A stretch of DNA of 64,000 bases from Alphaproteobacteria bacterium (GCA_015062235.1 SUUZ01000003.1:30736-94735), one strand, 5' to 3'. Positions 50,580 to 58,854 are shown, numbered from the stretch's first letter. Notes: generated by a model from the sequence alone, not told the origin. A program made the numbers and translations.

Positions 50580-51125
50580 ATGAAAGATTTATGGAAGTTA
50601 TTTCAACTTTTCTTCAAAATAGGGCTTTTTACATTTGGAGGAGGATATGCTATGCTCCCACTATTAAAAGCCGAAGTCGTTACCAAAAGAAGATACCTAA
50701 CCGAAGAAGAATTATTAGACCTTTATTCTATTGGGCAGTGCACTCCTGGAATAATTGCTGTAAATGTAGCAACATTTATTGGCTATCAACAAAAAGGTAT
50801 CAAAGGAGCCATAGCTTCAACCATGGGTATAATATTCCCATCACTAATTATAATTATATCTTTAGCAACTGTATTATCTCATTTTATGGACAATCGTTAT
50901 GTTTCATACGCCTTCGCAGGCATTCGTATTTGTGTAGTAGCCTTGATCGCTGATATAATATATGATTTAGCTCGAAAAAATATCAAAGACTACCTTAATA
51001 CTATAATATTTTTAGCATCTTTAGCCTTACTAATTGGAACTAGCATATCTGCAGTAACACTAATTCTCTTAATGGCTGTATTTTCTCTTGCTTTTGGCGA
51101 ACTTAAAAGAAAGATAAAAAAATGA
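50580..51125 (+). CDS. chrA: chromate transporter family protein, first half-size subunit
   Basis: 181 residues, a short-chain ChrA (CHR) domain with about five to six helices: FKIGLFTFGGGYAMLPLLKAE, EEELLDLYSIGQCTPGIIAVN, ATFIGYQQKGIKGAIASTMGIIFPS. An AGAGG ribosome site lies seven bases before this ATG; the open frame to 50502 has no support. The next gene encodes the second half and overlaps by four bases. Family members export chromate; with half-size pairs the natural substrate is often unproven. Confidence 0.9.
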   Translation: MKDLWKLFQLFFKIGLFTFGGGYAMLPLLKAEVVTKRRYLTEEELLDLYSIGQCTPGIIAVNVATFIGYQQKGIKGAIASTMGIIFPSLIIIISLATVLSHFMDNRYVSYAFAGIRICVVALIADIIYDLARKNIKDYLNTIIFLASLALLIGTSISAVTLILLMAVFSLAFGELKRKIKK

Positions 51126-51640
51126 TATACTTAATAATGTTCATTGAATTTTTTAAGATTGGACTTTTCGCTATTGGTGGAGGGCTTGTAACTGTACCTT
51201 TTTTATTTGACTTATCCGAAAAATATGGTTGGTTTTCTAAATCAGAACTAGCTGACATGATTGCTATATCTGAATCAACTCCTGGCCCCATAGGCATAAA
51301 TATGGCAACTTTTGCTGGATTTAATACCTCAGGTATTTTGGGTGCAATAGTTGCAACTATTGGATTAGTTCTTCCCTCACTTATTATTATAATTATCATC
51401 GCCAAAATGTTAAACAAATATAGTTGCAACATTAGAGTTCATAATGTCTTATCAGGAATCCGCCCAACAGTTTTAGCCTTAATTCTTTTTTCTGGTCTTC
51501 AAATTAGCAAAATAGCAATTTCAGACAACATTGAAATTTTATTTTTCTTCGCTATTTTGACAATGATGAGACTTTGGCGTAAAAGCCCTATCTTTTATCT
51601 ATGCTTATCTGCTATTATAGGCGTTGTACTACAACTTTAA
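51122..51640 (+). CDS. chrA: chromate transporter family protein, second half-size subunit
   Basis: 172 residues, partner CHR domain: FFKIGLFAIGGGLVTVPFLFDL, KSELADMIAISESTPGPIGIN, MATFAGFNTSGILGAIVATIGLVLPS. Both halves keep the G-G-G and T-P-G-P signatures. The pair would insert with opposite topology and form a heterodimer. ATGA overlap with the upstream half indicates coupled translation. Confidence 0.9.
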   Translation: MIYLIMFIEFFKIGLFAIGGGLVTVPFLFDLSEKYGWFSKSELADMIAISESTPGPIGINMATFAGFNTSGILGAIVATIGLVLPSLIIIIIIAKMLNKYSCNIRVHNVLSGIRPTVLALILFSGLQISKIAISDNIEILFFFAILTMMRLWRKSPIFYLCLSAIIGVVLQL

Positions 51641-51733
51641 AAATGCAATAAATTTCACCTTACCTCATTAGCTAAAGCTAATTCGTAGTATTACATTGTT
51701 TTTCCATGTTTATCCTAAACAACTCTTCTTTAT

Positions 51734-51950
51734 TGTCTATCCTGAACGGAGTGAAGGATCTACTCGTTAATGTCACACCACGAACAAATGTAACATTAAT
51801 TAAGGTCATCGTCTGAGCAAATGAAATAAATAACCCACTCACAGTCATCGCCTAAGCGAACGTAAGTGAGCGAGGTCGGCGATCTTCCTTGTTTTTAAAA
51901 ACATTGAAGATCCCTTATTTCACTCATTTTATTCGCTCAAGGGATGACAA
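51734..51950. repeat. cluster of palindromic intergenic repeat elements
   Basis: Three full copies and one partial copy of the same plan: GTC-ATCC, a GAGCGAA/GTGAGCGA-type loop, then GGAT-CTTC. Stems are ATCCT/AGGAT (51739-51759), ATCGCC/GGCGAT (51846-51883) and ATCCCTT/AAGGGAT (51910-51945, opposite orientation); a partial copy starts near 51804. The stem bases differ but stay paired. The last two are joined by a GATCTTC/GAAGATC inverted repeat (51881-51912). They resemble the dispersed TCATCCTGAGCGAAGCGAA-type repeats known from several AT-rich bacteria. Confidence 0.65.
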
Positions 51951-52072
51951 TAGTAGGACGTTCGCTAACGCTGCGTTTGGGCGGTGACGTTAAAGGGATT
52001 TAAACGCTATAGTAGTTGTTTGCTATATGTGCAAAATAATGTTTTGTAAAATCAAATAGTTATCGCTTAAAA

Positions 52073-52106
52073 ATATAGCGTTTAAACCACCGTTTAAACG
52101 CTATAT
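52073..52106. repeat. left palindromic site, possible recombination site
   Basis: Perfect 15-base arms, atatagcgtttaaac / gtttaaacgctatat, around an asymmetric CACC centre. The 24-base core recurs in inverted orientation at 52231-52254, and a half-site (atttaaacgctatag) is at 51998-52012. A palindrome with a short asymmetric centre is the usual layout of serine-recombinase inversion sites. Confidence 0.6.
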
Positions 52107-52230
52107 CTATTTTATTATTTTACATCAAAAAAAGTAAAAAAGCAATTAACTTGTTTGTGGCGTATTTTCAATATGTTAGCCGTGTTTTATCTCCTTTTTT
52201 CGTTGCTCAAAAATTTACTCCAAAACTATA

Positions 52231-52254
52231 GCGTTTAAACGGTGGTTTAAACGC
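52231..52254. repeat. right palindromic site, inverted copy
   Basis: gcgtttaaac, centre GGTG, gtttaaacgc: exact reverse complement of the core of the left site (centre CACC). It lies 46 bases before the ATG at 52300. The two sites bracket about 115-125 bases. Confidence 0.6.
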
Positions 52255-52299
52255 ACAATTCGGGGAATTGGTGAGATTTTATAAAAAAGGAGAAAGGTT

Positions 52300-53217
52300 A
52301 TGAAAAAATATTTACTTTTGTGTACTGCTTTAACTGTGGCTTCATCAGCTTATGCTGCGTTAGATTGTGCAACACCGCTAACCTGTGCCGAATGGGGTTT
52401 TACTATGAGTACAGATGATTGTGCTGGTAAATTTGTATTAAGATGTCCTCGAGAACCTAATAATGATAATGCTGTTTTCTGTGAAAAAGAAAAGACTTGT
52501 GAAGAAGGCGGATATCTTTCAGCTAAACCGTCCGAAGCTTATACTTGTGAGGAAGTAACGTTTGGAAATAAAGGATGTTATACTAATTGTTATTGCCCAG
52601 TTGGTTCAATATTATATAATAATTTAAAATGTTATACTTCTAATGATGCTCCTGCTATCAGCTATCCTATAGCCGTAGTATTTGATGCTACTAATAAATT
52701 GGCTATTGGATTAGAAAATGCTGATACCTTGTTGACATGGGCGGCTAATACAAGCGAAAACGTTTCTAGTTTAAGCGACTATACCACATCATCTGCAGCA
52801 TTAGCAGAAACCACAACAGGAAAACAAAATACTACTAGAATTGTAGCTTTAGGTGGAAATTATGCTTCTAGTAGTTACGCTCCTGGATACTGTTATAATT
52901 TAACAACAGGTGGTCAAGCTAAAGGTTCTTGGTTCTTACCCAACCTTAAAGAATTAAAAGCTATATATGATAATAAAACAACTCTTAATACAGCATTTAC
53001 CAGTACTGGAGGAACAGCATTAGCTGAAAACACTTACTGGACATCTACTGAGTACAATGCTAACAATGCATGGATACTTGTCATGAGTAATGGCCATATG
53101 AGAGGTAATGGTAAGAATATGTACAATTTTATTCGGTGTGCATTAAGTTATTCTGAAGATAACGCGTCTACAGATAGCACTGAAGGAGACAGTGCATTTA
53201 CAGGCCCTAATTTATAG
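52300..53217 (+). CDS. secreted Cys-rich protein with C-terminal DUF1566-like domain
   Basis: 305 residues. Sec signal peptide MKKYLLLCTALTVASSAYA. Residues about 20-112 contain many Cys in pairs (CATPLTC; CEKEKTCEEGG; CYTNCYCPVG), suggesting a disulphide-bonded extracytoplasmic module. From about residue 115 the protein resembles DUF1566/Lcl C-terminal domains: GSWFLPNLKELKAIYDN, ENTYWTSTEYNANNAWI, then an R-C near the end. The AAGGAG site is strong. The tail is acidic and low in complexity (EDNASTDSTEGDS). No anchoring motif is seen. It sits directly behind the candidate invertible segment, so phase-variable expression is possible. Confidence 0.75.
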   Translation: MKKYLLLCTALTVASSAYAALDCATPLTCAEWGFTMSTDDCAGKFVLRCPREPNNDNAVFCEKEKTCEEGGYLSAKPSEAYTCEEVTFGNKGCYTNCYCPVGSILYNNLKCYTSNDAPAISYPIAVVFDATNKLAIGLENADTLLTWAANTSENVSSLSDYTTSSAALAETTTGKQNTTRIVALGGNYASSSYAPGYCYNLTTGGQAKGSWFLPNLKELKAIYDNKTTLNTAFTSTGGTALAENTYWTSTEYNANNAWILVMSNGHMRGNGKNMYNFIRCALSYSEDNASTDSTEGDSAFTGPNL

Positions 53218-53244
53218 TTAGTAAATTTTATCAATTTGAATTAA

Positions 53245-53275
53245 AAGCCCTGCATCTAACAAAATAGCAGGGCTT
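53245..53275. terminator. bidirectional terminator between the DUF1566-like gene and glycyl-tRNA synthetase
   Basis: Stem aagccctgc / gcagggctt, 13-base loop, A/T-rich flanks; both convergent genes end here. Confidence 0.85.
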
Positions 53276-53279
53276 AAAT

Positions 53280-54644
53280 CTATTCTCTAAAATAGTTCAA
53301 AAGATACTCTCTTAAATCGGCAGTATTAACTCTGATTTGTTCCATTGTATCTCTATCCCTAATTGTAACAGATTCTGGCTGTTGCTCAATCGTTTCAAAA
53401 TCAACAGTCAAACAAATCGGAGTCCCAATTTCATCATGGCGACGATATGCTTTTCCGATATTACCAGTATTTTCCAAAGCTACACGACCGATACCGAGTT
53501 TCAACAAATTCTTTTTCAATTCATAACATTTTGCCATGATTTGCTCATTATTCTTCTTCAAAGGAATTACAGCCACCTTAATCGGAGCAAGATGTTTTTT
53601 TAATTTTAATACCGTACGTATATTGCCATTACCTAAGTCTTCTTCAGTATAAGCCTCTGTCATAACAGCTAATACACCCCTATCAACCCCCATAGACGGT
53701 TCAATCACAAAAGGAACAACCCATTTATTTTTATCATCCATAATACAGAGCTTTTGTGTAGATTCTCTATTTTCATGACAATGTGAAGTCAAATTCATTT
53801 CTTCTTGTGCTTTAGTATGATTACCCAAGTCATAATCTGTACGATTAGCAATCCCTTCCAATTCCTCCATACCATGAGGAAACTGATATTCAATATCATA
53901 GCAAGCCTTAGCATAATGTGCTAAATCTTCTTTTGGGGTAGTATAAATATTGATATTTTCTCTTTTTAAACCTTGTTCTTCCCACCATTTAACACGAGCT
54001 TCTTTCCACTCTTCAAGCCATTTCTCATCTTCACCTGGATTAACAAAATATTCTAACTCAGCCTGCTCAAATTCCCTCACTCTAAAGATAAAATTACGCG
54101 GAGTAATCTCATTTCTAAACGATTTACCGATTTGTGCTATACCAAAAGGTAGTTTACGAGAAGTTGAATCTACCACATTTTTAAATTGAGTAAAAATAGC
54201 CTGAGCCGTTTCTGGACGCAAATAACCGAAAGAAGAACCGTCATCGACTGGACCTATAGCAGTCTTAAACATCAAATTAAAAGGTCTGGGTTCTGTTAAA
54301 TCTGTTGACCCACAATTAGGACATTTATTATCCTTCAAATGATCTGCTCTAAAACGCCCTTTACATTTTTTACAATCAACCATAGGATCAGAGAATGTAT
54401 CTTCATGACCAGAATAGTGCAATACTTTTTGATTAGTTAAAATAGCGGCGTCCAAACCTTCTACATCATCACGTTCATAAACCATAGAACGCCACCATGC
54501 CGCTTTCAAGTTGTTTTTCAACTCAACACCTAACGGACCATAGTCATAAACCCCTTGCAAACCGCCATAGATATCTGCATTTTGAAAAATAAAACCACGA
54601 CGTTTACACAAAGAAACCAATTGTTCCATAGATGTTGCAACCAT
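53280..54644 (-). CDS. glyQS: glycyl-tRNA synthetase, single-chain alpha2 type
   Basis: Class II synthetase charging tRNA-Gly. 454 residues: motif 1 region ([19 protein letters not shown]), an inserted four-Cys zinc site (CKKCKGRFR...CPNCG), motif 2 ([30 protein letters not shown]), motif 3 ([16 protein letters not shown]) and an anticodon-binding domain ([11 protein letters not shown]). This is the alpha2 form found in Firmicutes, archaea and eukaryotes, whereas most Proteobacteria encode the unrelated alpha2beta2 enzyme (glyQ plus glyS). Replacement by transfer is therefore likely. ATG at 54644 has GAGG nine bases before it. Monocistronic. Confidence 0.94.
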   Translation of the reverse strand: MVATSMEQLVSLCKRRGFIFQNADIYGGLQGVYDYGPLGVELKNNLKAAWWRSMVYERDDVEGLDAAILTNQKVLHYSGHEDTFSDPMVDCKKCKGRFRADHLKDNKCPNCGSTDLTEPRPFNLMFKTAIGPVDDGSSFGYLRPETAQAIFTQFKNVVDSTSRKLPFGIAQIGKSFRNEITPRNFIFRVREFEQAELEYFVNPGEDEKWLEEWKEARVKWWEEQGLKRENINIYTTPKEDLAHYAKACYDIEYQFPHGMEELEGIANRTDYDLGNHTKAQEEMNLTSHCHENRESTQKLCIMDDKNKWVVPFVIEPSMGVDRGVLAVMTEAYTEEDLGNGNIRTVLKLKKHLAPIKVAVIPLKKNNEQIMAKCYELKKNLLKLGIGRVALENTGNIGKAYRRHDEIGTPICLTVDFETIEQQPESVTIRDRDTMEQIRVNTADLREYLLNYFRE

Positions 54645-54660
54645 TTTAAACCTCTTTAGC

Positions 54661-54697
54661 TATAAATTAAAAATTAACTCTTAATGTTTTATAATGA
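54661..54697 (+). promoter_or_regulatory. promoter-like repeat upstream of the DMT transporter gene (copy 1)
   Basis: TTAAAA (54667-54672), 17 bases, perfect TATAAT (54690-54695). The whole stretch (tataaattaaaaattaact and on to TATAATGA) is nearly repeated at 55623-55658 before the HAD gene, so both genes may respond alike. Confidence 0.5.
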
Positions 54698-54751
54698 CAA
54701 ACTCGAAATTGCAAGGATTTAAAACAACAAAAACACAATGGAAAAATAAAA

Positions 54752-55606
54752 ATGACTTTATTTCAATTATTCATCGGATTCTTATTATTAATTTCTTGGG
54801 TTATAAGACCCTTACTATATAAACCAATTGCCGAATATTTTCCAGCAAAGCAATCTGCAACCTTTACATCTTTTTGGTTAGTTTTTAGTTTGATATTAAC
54901 TTATCCAATTTTAGGTCATTTTTTACAATTTAATGGTAATAACGCTTTATTTTCTCCCTATATTTTAATTTCTGTATATAAAGGAGTAGCTCTTTTTTAC
55001 TTTGTTACATTACAACAAATTATAAACAAAAAATCTCTTTCTTCATCAGTTTTTTTAAGCTTTATAGCCATGGCTTTAGGTAGTTTAGTAAACAATCTAT
55101 TCTTTGCAGAAAATCTTGGAATAACAAAAGTATTTTGTATTTGTGGATTTGGAATTCTTGGAATTTTATTCCTATATAAAGGAGACGCTAAAAGACTTTC
55201 CCATAAAGACATCTTCTTCTTTTTTATAGCTACCATTATTATGGCATCCTTTTCAATATCAGACCATATTGCAATACCTAAAGTTGGCTGGTATGCCCAT
55301 CTATTAGTTTCTTCCATAATAATGTGTTTAAGCTGTTTTTTATACAAAATATCAAGATTAGCCTTTAAAATGGTGTTCAAAGACAAACGAACGATACTAG
55401 CAGGTGTTTTCTACGCTGTAACAGAATTTTTAGTTATCTATGCATCTATTAATATTTTACCAGTATCAATTGTTGCTCTGTTTTTAAGATTATCTGTTCC
55501 TATCGTAATGATTATTTCAGCACTAAGATATAAAGAACAAAACTTAAAAAATCAGCTCATATTTGGAATATTAGCTATATTGCTAGCTCTACCCATAATA
55601 CTATAA
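54752..55606 (+). CDS. DMT-superfamily (EamA-like) transporter
   Basis: 284 residues, about ten predicted helices in two five-helix halves with short loops, the layout of EamA/DMT permeases. The C-terminal half has a recognisable end (VFYAVTEFLVIYASINILPVSIVALFLRLSVPIVMIIS then FGILAILLALPIIL). Substrate unknown; members export metabolites such as amino acids or take up purines. It lies between glyQS and the HAD hydrolase and shares a near-identical promoter with the latter. Confidence 0.75.
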   Translation: MTLFQLFIGFLLLISWVIRPLLYKPIAEYFPAKQSATFTSFWLVFSLILTYPILGHFLQFNGNNALFSPYILISVYKGVALFYFVTLQQIINKKSLSSSVFLSFIAMALGSLVNNLFFAENLGITKVFCICGFGILGILFLYKGDAKRLSHKDIFFFFIATIIMASFSISDHIAIPKVGWYAHLLVSSIIMCLSCFLYKISRLAFKMVFKDKRTILAGVFYAVTEFLVIYASINILPVSIVALFLRLSVPIVMIISALRYKEQNLKNQLIFGILAILLALPIIL

Positions 55607-55622
55607 AAATTATACCTTTTAA

Positions 55623-55658
55623 TATAAATTAAAAATTAACTTCTAACATTTATAATGA
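55623..55658 (+). promoter_or_regulatory. promoter-like repeat upstream of the HAD hydrolase gene (copy 2)
   Basis: TTAAAA (55629-55634), 16 bases, perfect TATAAT (55651-55656), 37 bases before the ATG at 55693. Second copy of the element found before the DMT gene. Confidence 0.5.
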
Positions 55659-55692
55659 AAGATATAGAATTGCTAGATGGAGACACTTAAAA

Positions 55693-56622
55693 ATGGCAAA
55701 AAATCTTACAAAAGTAGCTTTTATATACGATTTTGATGAAACCCTAAGTACAACATATATGCAAGACTATATTTTAATTCCTGCTCTTGGCGATAAACCC
55801 GAAAATTTTTGGAAAAAAGCCAATCAATGGTCTAAAGATAATTGTGCAGACCAAATCACAGGAACCATGTACTATATTCAGCATACAGCCAAAGAAAAAG
55901 GTATCAATTTAACCAAAGATTTTTTATGTAACGCAGCCAAAAGCATTACTTATTTTGAGGGTGTTGAAGAATGGTTTGACCGTATTAATGAATATGGCAA
56001 AAACCTGGGTCTTTCAATAGAACACTACATTATATCATCTGGCATGGAAGAAATGATAGATGGATCAAGCATACGTCATCACTTCAAAGATGTTTTTGGA
56101 TGCTCTTATGTATATGATGAAAATGGCGTTCCTATTTGGCCAGCAAGGGTCGTAAACTATTCAACCAAGACCCAATATATTGCTAAAATTAACAAAGGAT
56201 TAAGTAAAACAGAAGATCGAGCTGTAAATGAATATATGCCAGACGAACAACGTGTTATCCCCTACAAACGTATGATATACTTTGGTGATGGAATGACCGA
56301 TATTCCATCAATGAAAATTACTAAAGAAAAAGGTGGCAATGCGATTGCCGTATATCGTCCTAAAAGTAACCACCGCAAAAATGCTATCAAATTACTAAGC
56401 GATAATCGCGTAAATTTTGCTTTACCTGCAGATTATCGTGAAAACAGCCAATTAGATCATGTTGTAAAAACTATACTTGACAAAATGGCTACTGAACGTG
56501 ATTTGGATATTCTAAAAGTAAAAGAAGATAAAAAGAAAAAACAAATTGAAAAACCAAATAAATTAAAAGTTAAATTAATGAAAATGGCTAAAAATATAAT
56601 AAATAAAAAGAAAAAAAATTAA
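55693..56622 (+). CDS. HAD-superfamily hydrolase
   Basis: 309 residues. Motif I DFDETLS (nucleophile and acid/base Asp), motif II Ser in IISSGMEEM, a Lys in the KTQYIAKINKG region, and motif IV YFGDGMTDIPSM. A helical cap lies between motifs I and II (residues about 20-110), as in phosphoserine-phosphatase-like members. The C-terminal 40 residues are strongly basic (KEDKKKKQIEKPNKLKVK), perhaps for RNA or membrane contact. Probable phosphatase; substrate unknown. Confidence 0.85.
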   Translation: MAKNLTKVAFIYDFDETLSTTYMQDYILIPALGDKPENFWKKANQWSKDNCADQITGTMYYIQHTAKEKGINLTKDFLCNAAKSITYFEGVEEWFDRINEYGKNLGLSIEHYIISSGMEEMIDGSSIRHHFKDVFGCSYVYDENGVPIWPARVVNYSTKTQYIAKINKGLSKTEDRAVNEYMPDEQRVIPYKRMIYFGDGMTDIPSMKITKEKGGNAIAVYRPKSNHRKNAIKLLSDNRVNFALPADYRENSQLDHVVKTILDKMATERDLDILKVKEDKKKKQIEKPNKLKVKLMKMAKNIINKKKKN

Positions 56623-56693
56623 ACTTAAAAACTTTTTCACACATCAAAATAATTTGCCCTTTTATTTCTGTCAAAAGTTTTGTCAAATAATCA

Positions 56694-56721
56694 TAGACAA
56701 AAAAAATATTTTTGCTATAAT
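56694..56721 (+). promoter_or_regulatory. promoter of the PcfJ-like gene
   Basis: TAGACA (56694-56699), 16-base spacer, perfect TATAAT (56716-56721), 25 bases before the ATG, with AGAGGG as ribosome site. Confidence 0.6.
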
Positions 56722-56746
56722 TGTCCGATAAATAAAGAGGGCTATT

Positions 56747-58357
56747 ATGATCTACAATAAAAAAGAATATAACCAATATATCAGACAGCTATTTTCAAAT
56801 TCTACCAGTATTGAAGAATTTGAAGAGTTTGAGCTGGAATTAAAAAAATCTGACCAAAAACGACGTAATTTAAGCCTGCAAATCAGCTCGCTTACTAGAG
56901 AATATACAGACTCTTCTTCATCTGTTGAAAAAAGAATTATAGCTAACAAAATAGCAACTCTTCGCCAACAAAGAACAACATCTCTTCCTATTAACGAGCT
57001 CAGAATATCACGCTTTTCAGTACTAAGTAATGAAGCAAAAAAATATGCCTGTACATCTGCTCTTTTAAAAAAATACCTTACTGGCGAAATAATTAAAAAT
57101 AACCCTCTCAACTTCGAAACTACCTCTAGTGGAGATATAATTATTAACTTTGAAAAAATGGAAAATAGTCATTTACATGAACTAGCTGTTGACATTCGCG
57201 ATTTTGTCTCCTTTTACTTTGAAAATGAAGGTGACAAAATAAAAACAGCAAACTATTTTCTAGATATTTATAAAAATGTAAAATCCATATATGAATTAAA
57301 CCATTGCATTGATCGATATTATGATAAAAAACGCCAAGATTTAGGAGACTATATTTCTGGACGAACAGATGTTATTCAAGTAGAAAATTATCCCGATCAA
57401 AAATTGCAACTAATGCGCATTATAGGTCCAGAAGGACTAAACTTTGAAAGCGATAACATGGGACATTGTATACGCAGAGAGCGCTATGTTGAAAAATTAA
57501 ACACAACAGCAGAATATTACTCTCTTCGTAATATGAAGCGAGGCCGCCCCAACTATCCTTTCGTAACAATATATTTTAACGAAGGTGAATTACTTGAAGT
57601 TGTTGGAAAATCAAATCATGCTATTGCCGATTTAGCCATAGTTGATATAACACGTCAATTTATTAAATCCAGACTAGGTTTATCATCTGACAAAGAACTT
57701 TTGCAAACAGACAAAATCCCAGAAGTAGCTAAACGTAATATGGGAATTGTAAAAGACAAAAGTGGTATATATCGTGATTTGTATAATATTGGTGACGAAA
57801 TATTATACTTTCAAACGCTACCTGTAACAGCTCATAATCTTGGTAAAATAAAATTACAAAATATCCACGCGGATACTGTATGGTTACAAGGAAATTATAC
57901 CCCAAAAACCTTTGATCAAATAAATCGTCTTGCTTCCTTTGACCGTATAAATATTGCTACCCAATTCAATTTCGGAAGTATTACCAAACTAGATCTGTCT
58001 AAACTCAAAGTAAAAAAACTTAACATAACAAATGTTCAGCTTAGAGATATACAAGAAATCATATTTCCAAATACTTTGGAAGAATTGGATGCAAACACCT
58101 TAGATTTCAAAAAGATACGTTTCTTGGATATGCGCAACTGTAAAAACCTTTACAGCATCAGTTTTCGTAATGCTGATCTAACTCAAACCAACACCGTATT
58201 TATACCTAGAAGCATTCGAAAAATTGATATAGATTACGCAAGATTATCAAGACCTCTTAACTATAGACTTAACTACATTCAAAATTTACTTAATACTAGC
58301 CGCAACAATGTTGTCGCTATACTATTCAAAAGAAGCTCTAAAGAGCCTTCATTATAG
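56747..58357 (+). CDS. PcfJ-like domain protein with C-terminal leucine-rich-like repeats
   Basis: 536 residues. An N-terminal charged helical part (residues 1-110) is followed by a central region with PcfJ-like motifs: MGHCIRRERY (238-247), YSLRNMKRG (258-266), PFVTIYFNEGELLEVVGKSNHA (271-292). In PcfJ proteins of conjugative plasmids and phages the equivalent H-C, S-L-R and G-x-x-N positions are conserved; their biochemical role is uncertain. From about 365 to 500 there are repeated leucine/asparagine-type segments (KLDLSKLKVKKLNIT; RFLDMRNCKNLYSISF) like short LRRs. There is no signal peptide. It is directly upstream of tRNA-Gln and the R-M cassette, which suggests an accessory origin. Function unknown. 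Confidence 0.65.
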   Translation: MIYNKKEYNQYIRQLFSNSTSIEEFEEFELELKKSDQKRRNLSLQISSLTREYTDSSSSVEKRIIANKIATLRQQRTTSLPINELRISRFSVLSNEAKKYACTSALLKKYLTGEIIKNNPLNFETTSSGDIIINFEKMENSHLHELAVDIRDFVSFYFENEGDKIKTANYFLDIYKNVKSIYELNHCIDRYYDKKRQDLGDYISGRTDVIQVENYPDQKLQLMRIIGPEGLNFESDNMGHCIRRERYVEKLNTTAEYYSLRNMKRGRPNYPFVTIYFNEGELLEVVGKSNHAIADLAIVDITRQFIKSRLGLSSDKELLQTDKIPEVAKRNMGIVKDKSGIYRDLYNIGDEILYFQTLPVTAHNLGKIKLQNIHADTVWLQGNYTPKTFDQINRLASFDRINIATQFNFGSITKLDLSKLKVKKLNITNVQLRDIQEIIFPNTLEELDANTLDFKKIRFLDMRNCKNLYSISFRNADLTQTNTVFIPRSIRKIDIDYARLSRPLNYRLNYIQNLLNTSRNNVVAILFKRSSKEPSL

Positions 58358-58383
58358 TAAATAAAAAAAGTATAAAAAAATAC

Positions 58384-58412
58384 TTGCATTTATATTTTTT
58401 TTATTCTAAATA
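58384..58412 (+). promoter_or_regulatory. promoter of tRNA-Gln
   Basis: TTGCAT (58384-58389), 17 bases, TAAATA (58407-58412), 13 bases before the mature 5' end. Confidence 0.5.
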
Positions 58413-58425
58413 TATGCCTGTTCGT

Positions 58426-58500
58426 TGGGGTGTCGCCAAGTGGTAAGGCAACGGTTTTTGGTATCGTCATTCGTTGGTTCGAATCCAGCCACCCCAGCCA
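58426..58500 (+). tRNA. tRNA-Gln (anticodon TTG)
   Basis: 75 bases with encoded CCA. Acceptor TGGGGTG pairs with CACCCCA; discriminator G; D-arm CGCC/GGC with AAGTGGTAA; anticodon stem ACGGT/ATCGT (one G-T) with loop TTTTGGT, anticodon TTG; T-stem TTGG/CCAG with TTCGAAT. The U1-A72 end pair is characteristic of bacterial tRNA-Gln. It is followed by its own terminator and then by the R-M cassette. Confidence 0.96.
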
Positions 58501-58509
58501 CCAATTACA

Positions 58510-58542
58510 AAGAGCTTAAATTAACATTTAAGCTCTTGTTTT
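58510..58542 (+). terminator. terminator of tRNA-Gln
   Basis: Stem aagagcttaaa / tttaagctctt, six-base loop, then gtttttta. Confidence 0.85.
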
Positions 58543-58557
58543 TTAATCATTTTTTCG

Positions 58558-58711
58558 AGTTCGAATGTTATAATTTCAAAAAGGTGCTTTTTTTGACTAC
58601 ATCCGAACTTTTTTATTTGACTTTACTTATTTTTCAATAACTTAGTAAATTTCAGCCTTTTTGAGCAGAAAAATGAACCTCTGCGAATTTTTGCAAAGGT
58701 TGGACTTGTAA
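58558..58711 (+). repeat. left flanking direct repeat of the R-M cassette (copy A)
   Basis: Two parts. First, an 11-base inverted repeat agttcgaatgt (58558-58568) / acatccgaact (58599-58609), one G-T pair. Second, an 84-base segment (58628-58711) that matches 62611-62694 at 75 of 84 positions by my alignment, ending with a CCTCTGC...GCAAAGG hairpin. Copy B on the far side of the cassette has the same order of parts. Confidence 0.8.
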
Positions 58712-58714
58712 AAA

Positions 58715-58760
58715 AAAACTATATAATGTGTTTATTTTCCATAAAAAATTATATAGTTTT
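58715..58760. repeat. 13-bp inverted repeat upstream of the Xre regulator
   Basis: aaaactatataat (58715-58727) and attatatagtttt (58748-58760) are perfect reverse complements with a 20-base centre. Being so AT-rich, it is as likely a protein-binding site or boundary element as a terminator. Confidence 0.5.
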
Positions 58761-58854
58761 ATTATTTTTTTTAATTCTCTTAAAATCTTTTGTGTGTAAT
58801 ATGTGTATAAAAATAAATTATCATTTAATAAAAATGAATAATAATTTAATAATG

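Larger units (their letters stand above)
51641..52299. other. 660-bp non-coding region rich in palindromes
   Basis: No ORF of coding quality. The left half (51734-51950) holds several hairpin elements of one family; the right half (51998-52254) holds three copies of a GTTTAAACGC palindromic site upstream of the secreted DUF1566-type gene. It is locally richer in G+C than the neighbouring coding DNA. Confidence 0.8.

Noticed and set aside
51667..51682. attagct-aa-agctaat palindrome after chrA as terminator
   Set aside because: No T-run follows and the stem is weak; function unclear.
52073..52254. CRISPR array
   Set aside because: Only two or three palindromic sites, irregular spacing, inverted orientation and no cas genes.
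58425..58640. 71-aa open frame running through tRNA-Gln
   Set aside because: It spans the tRNA and its terminator; the structure-based tRNA call is far stronger.
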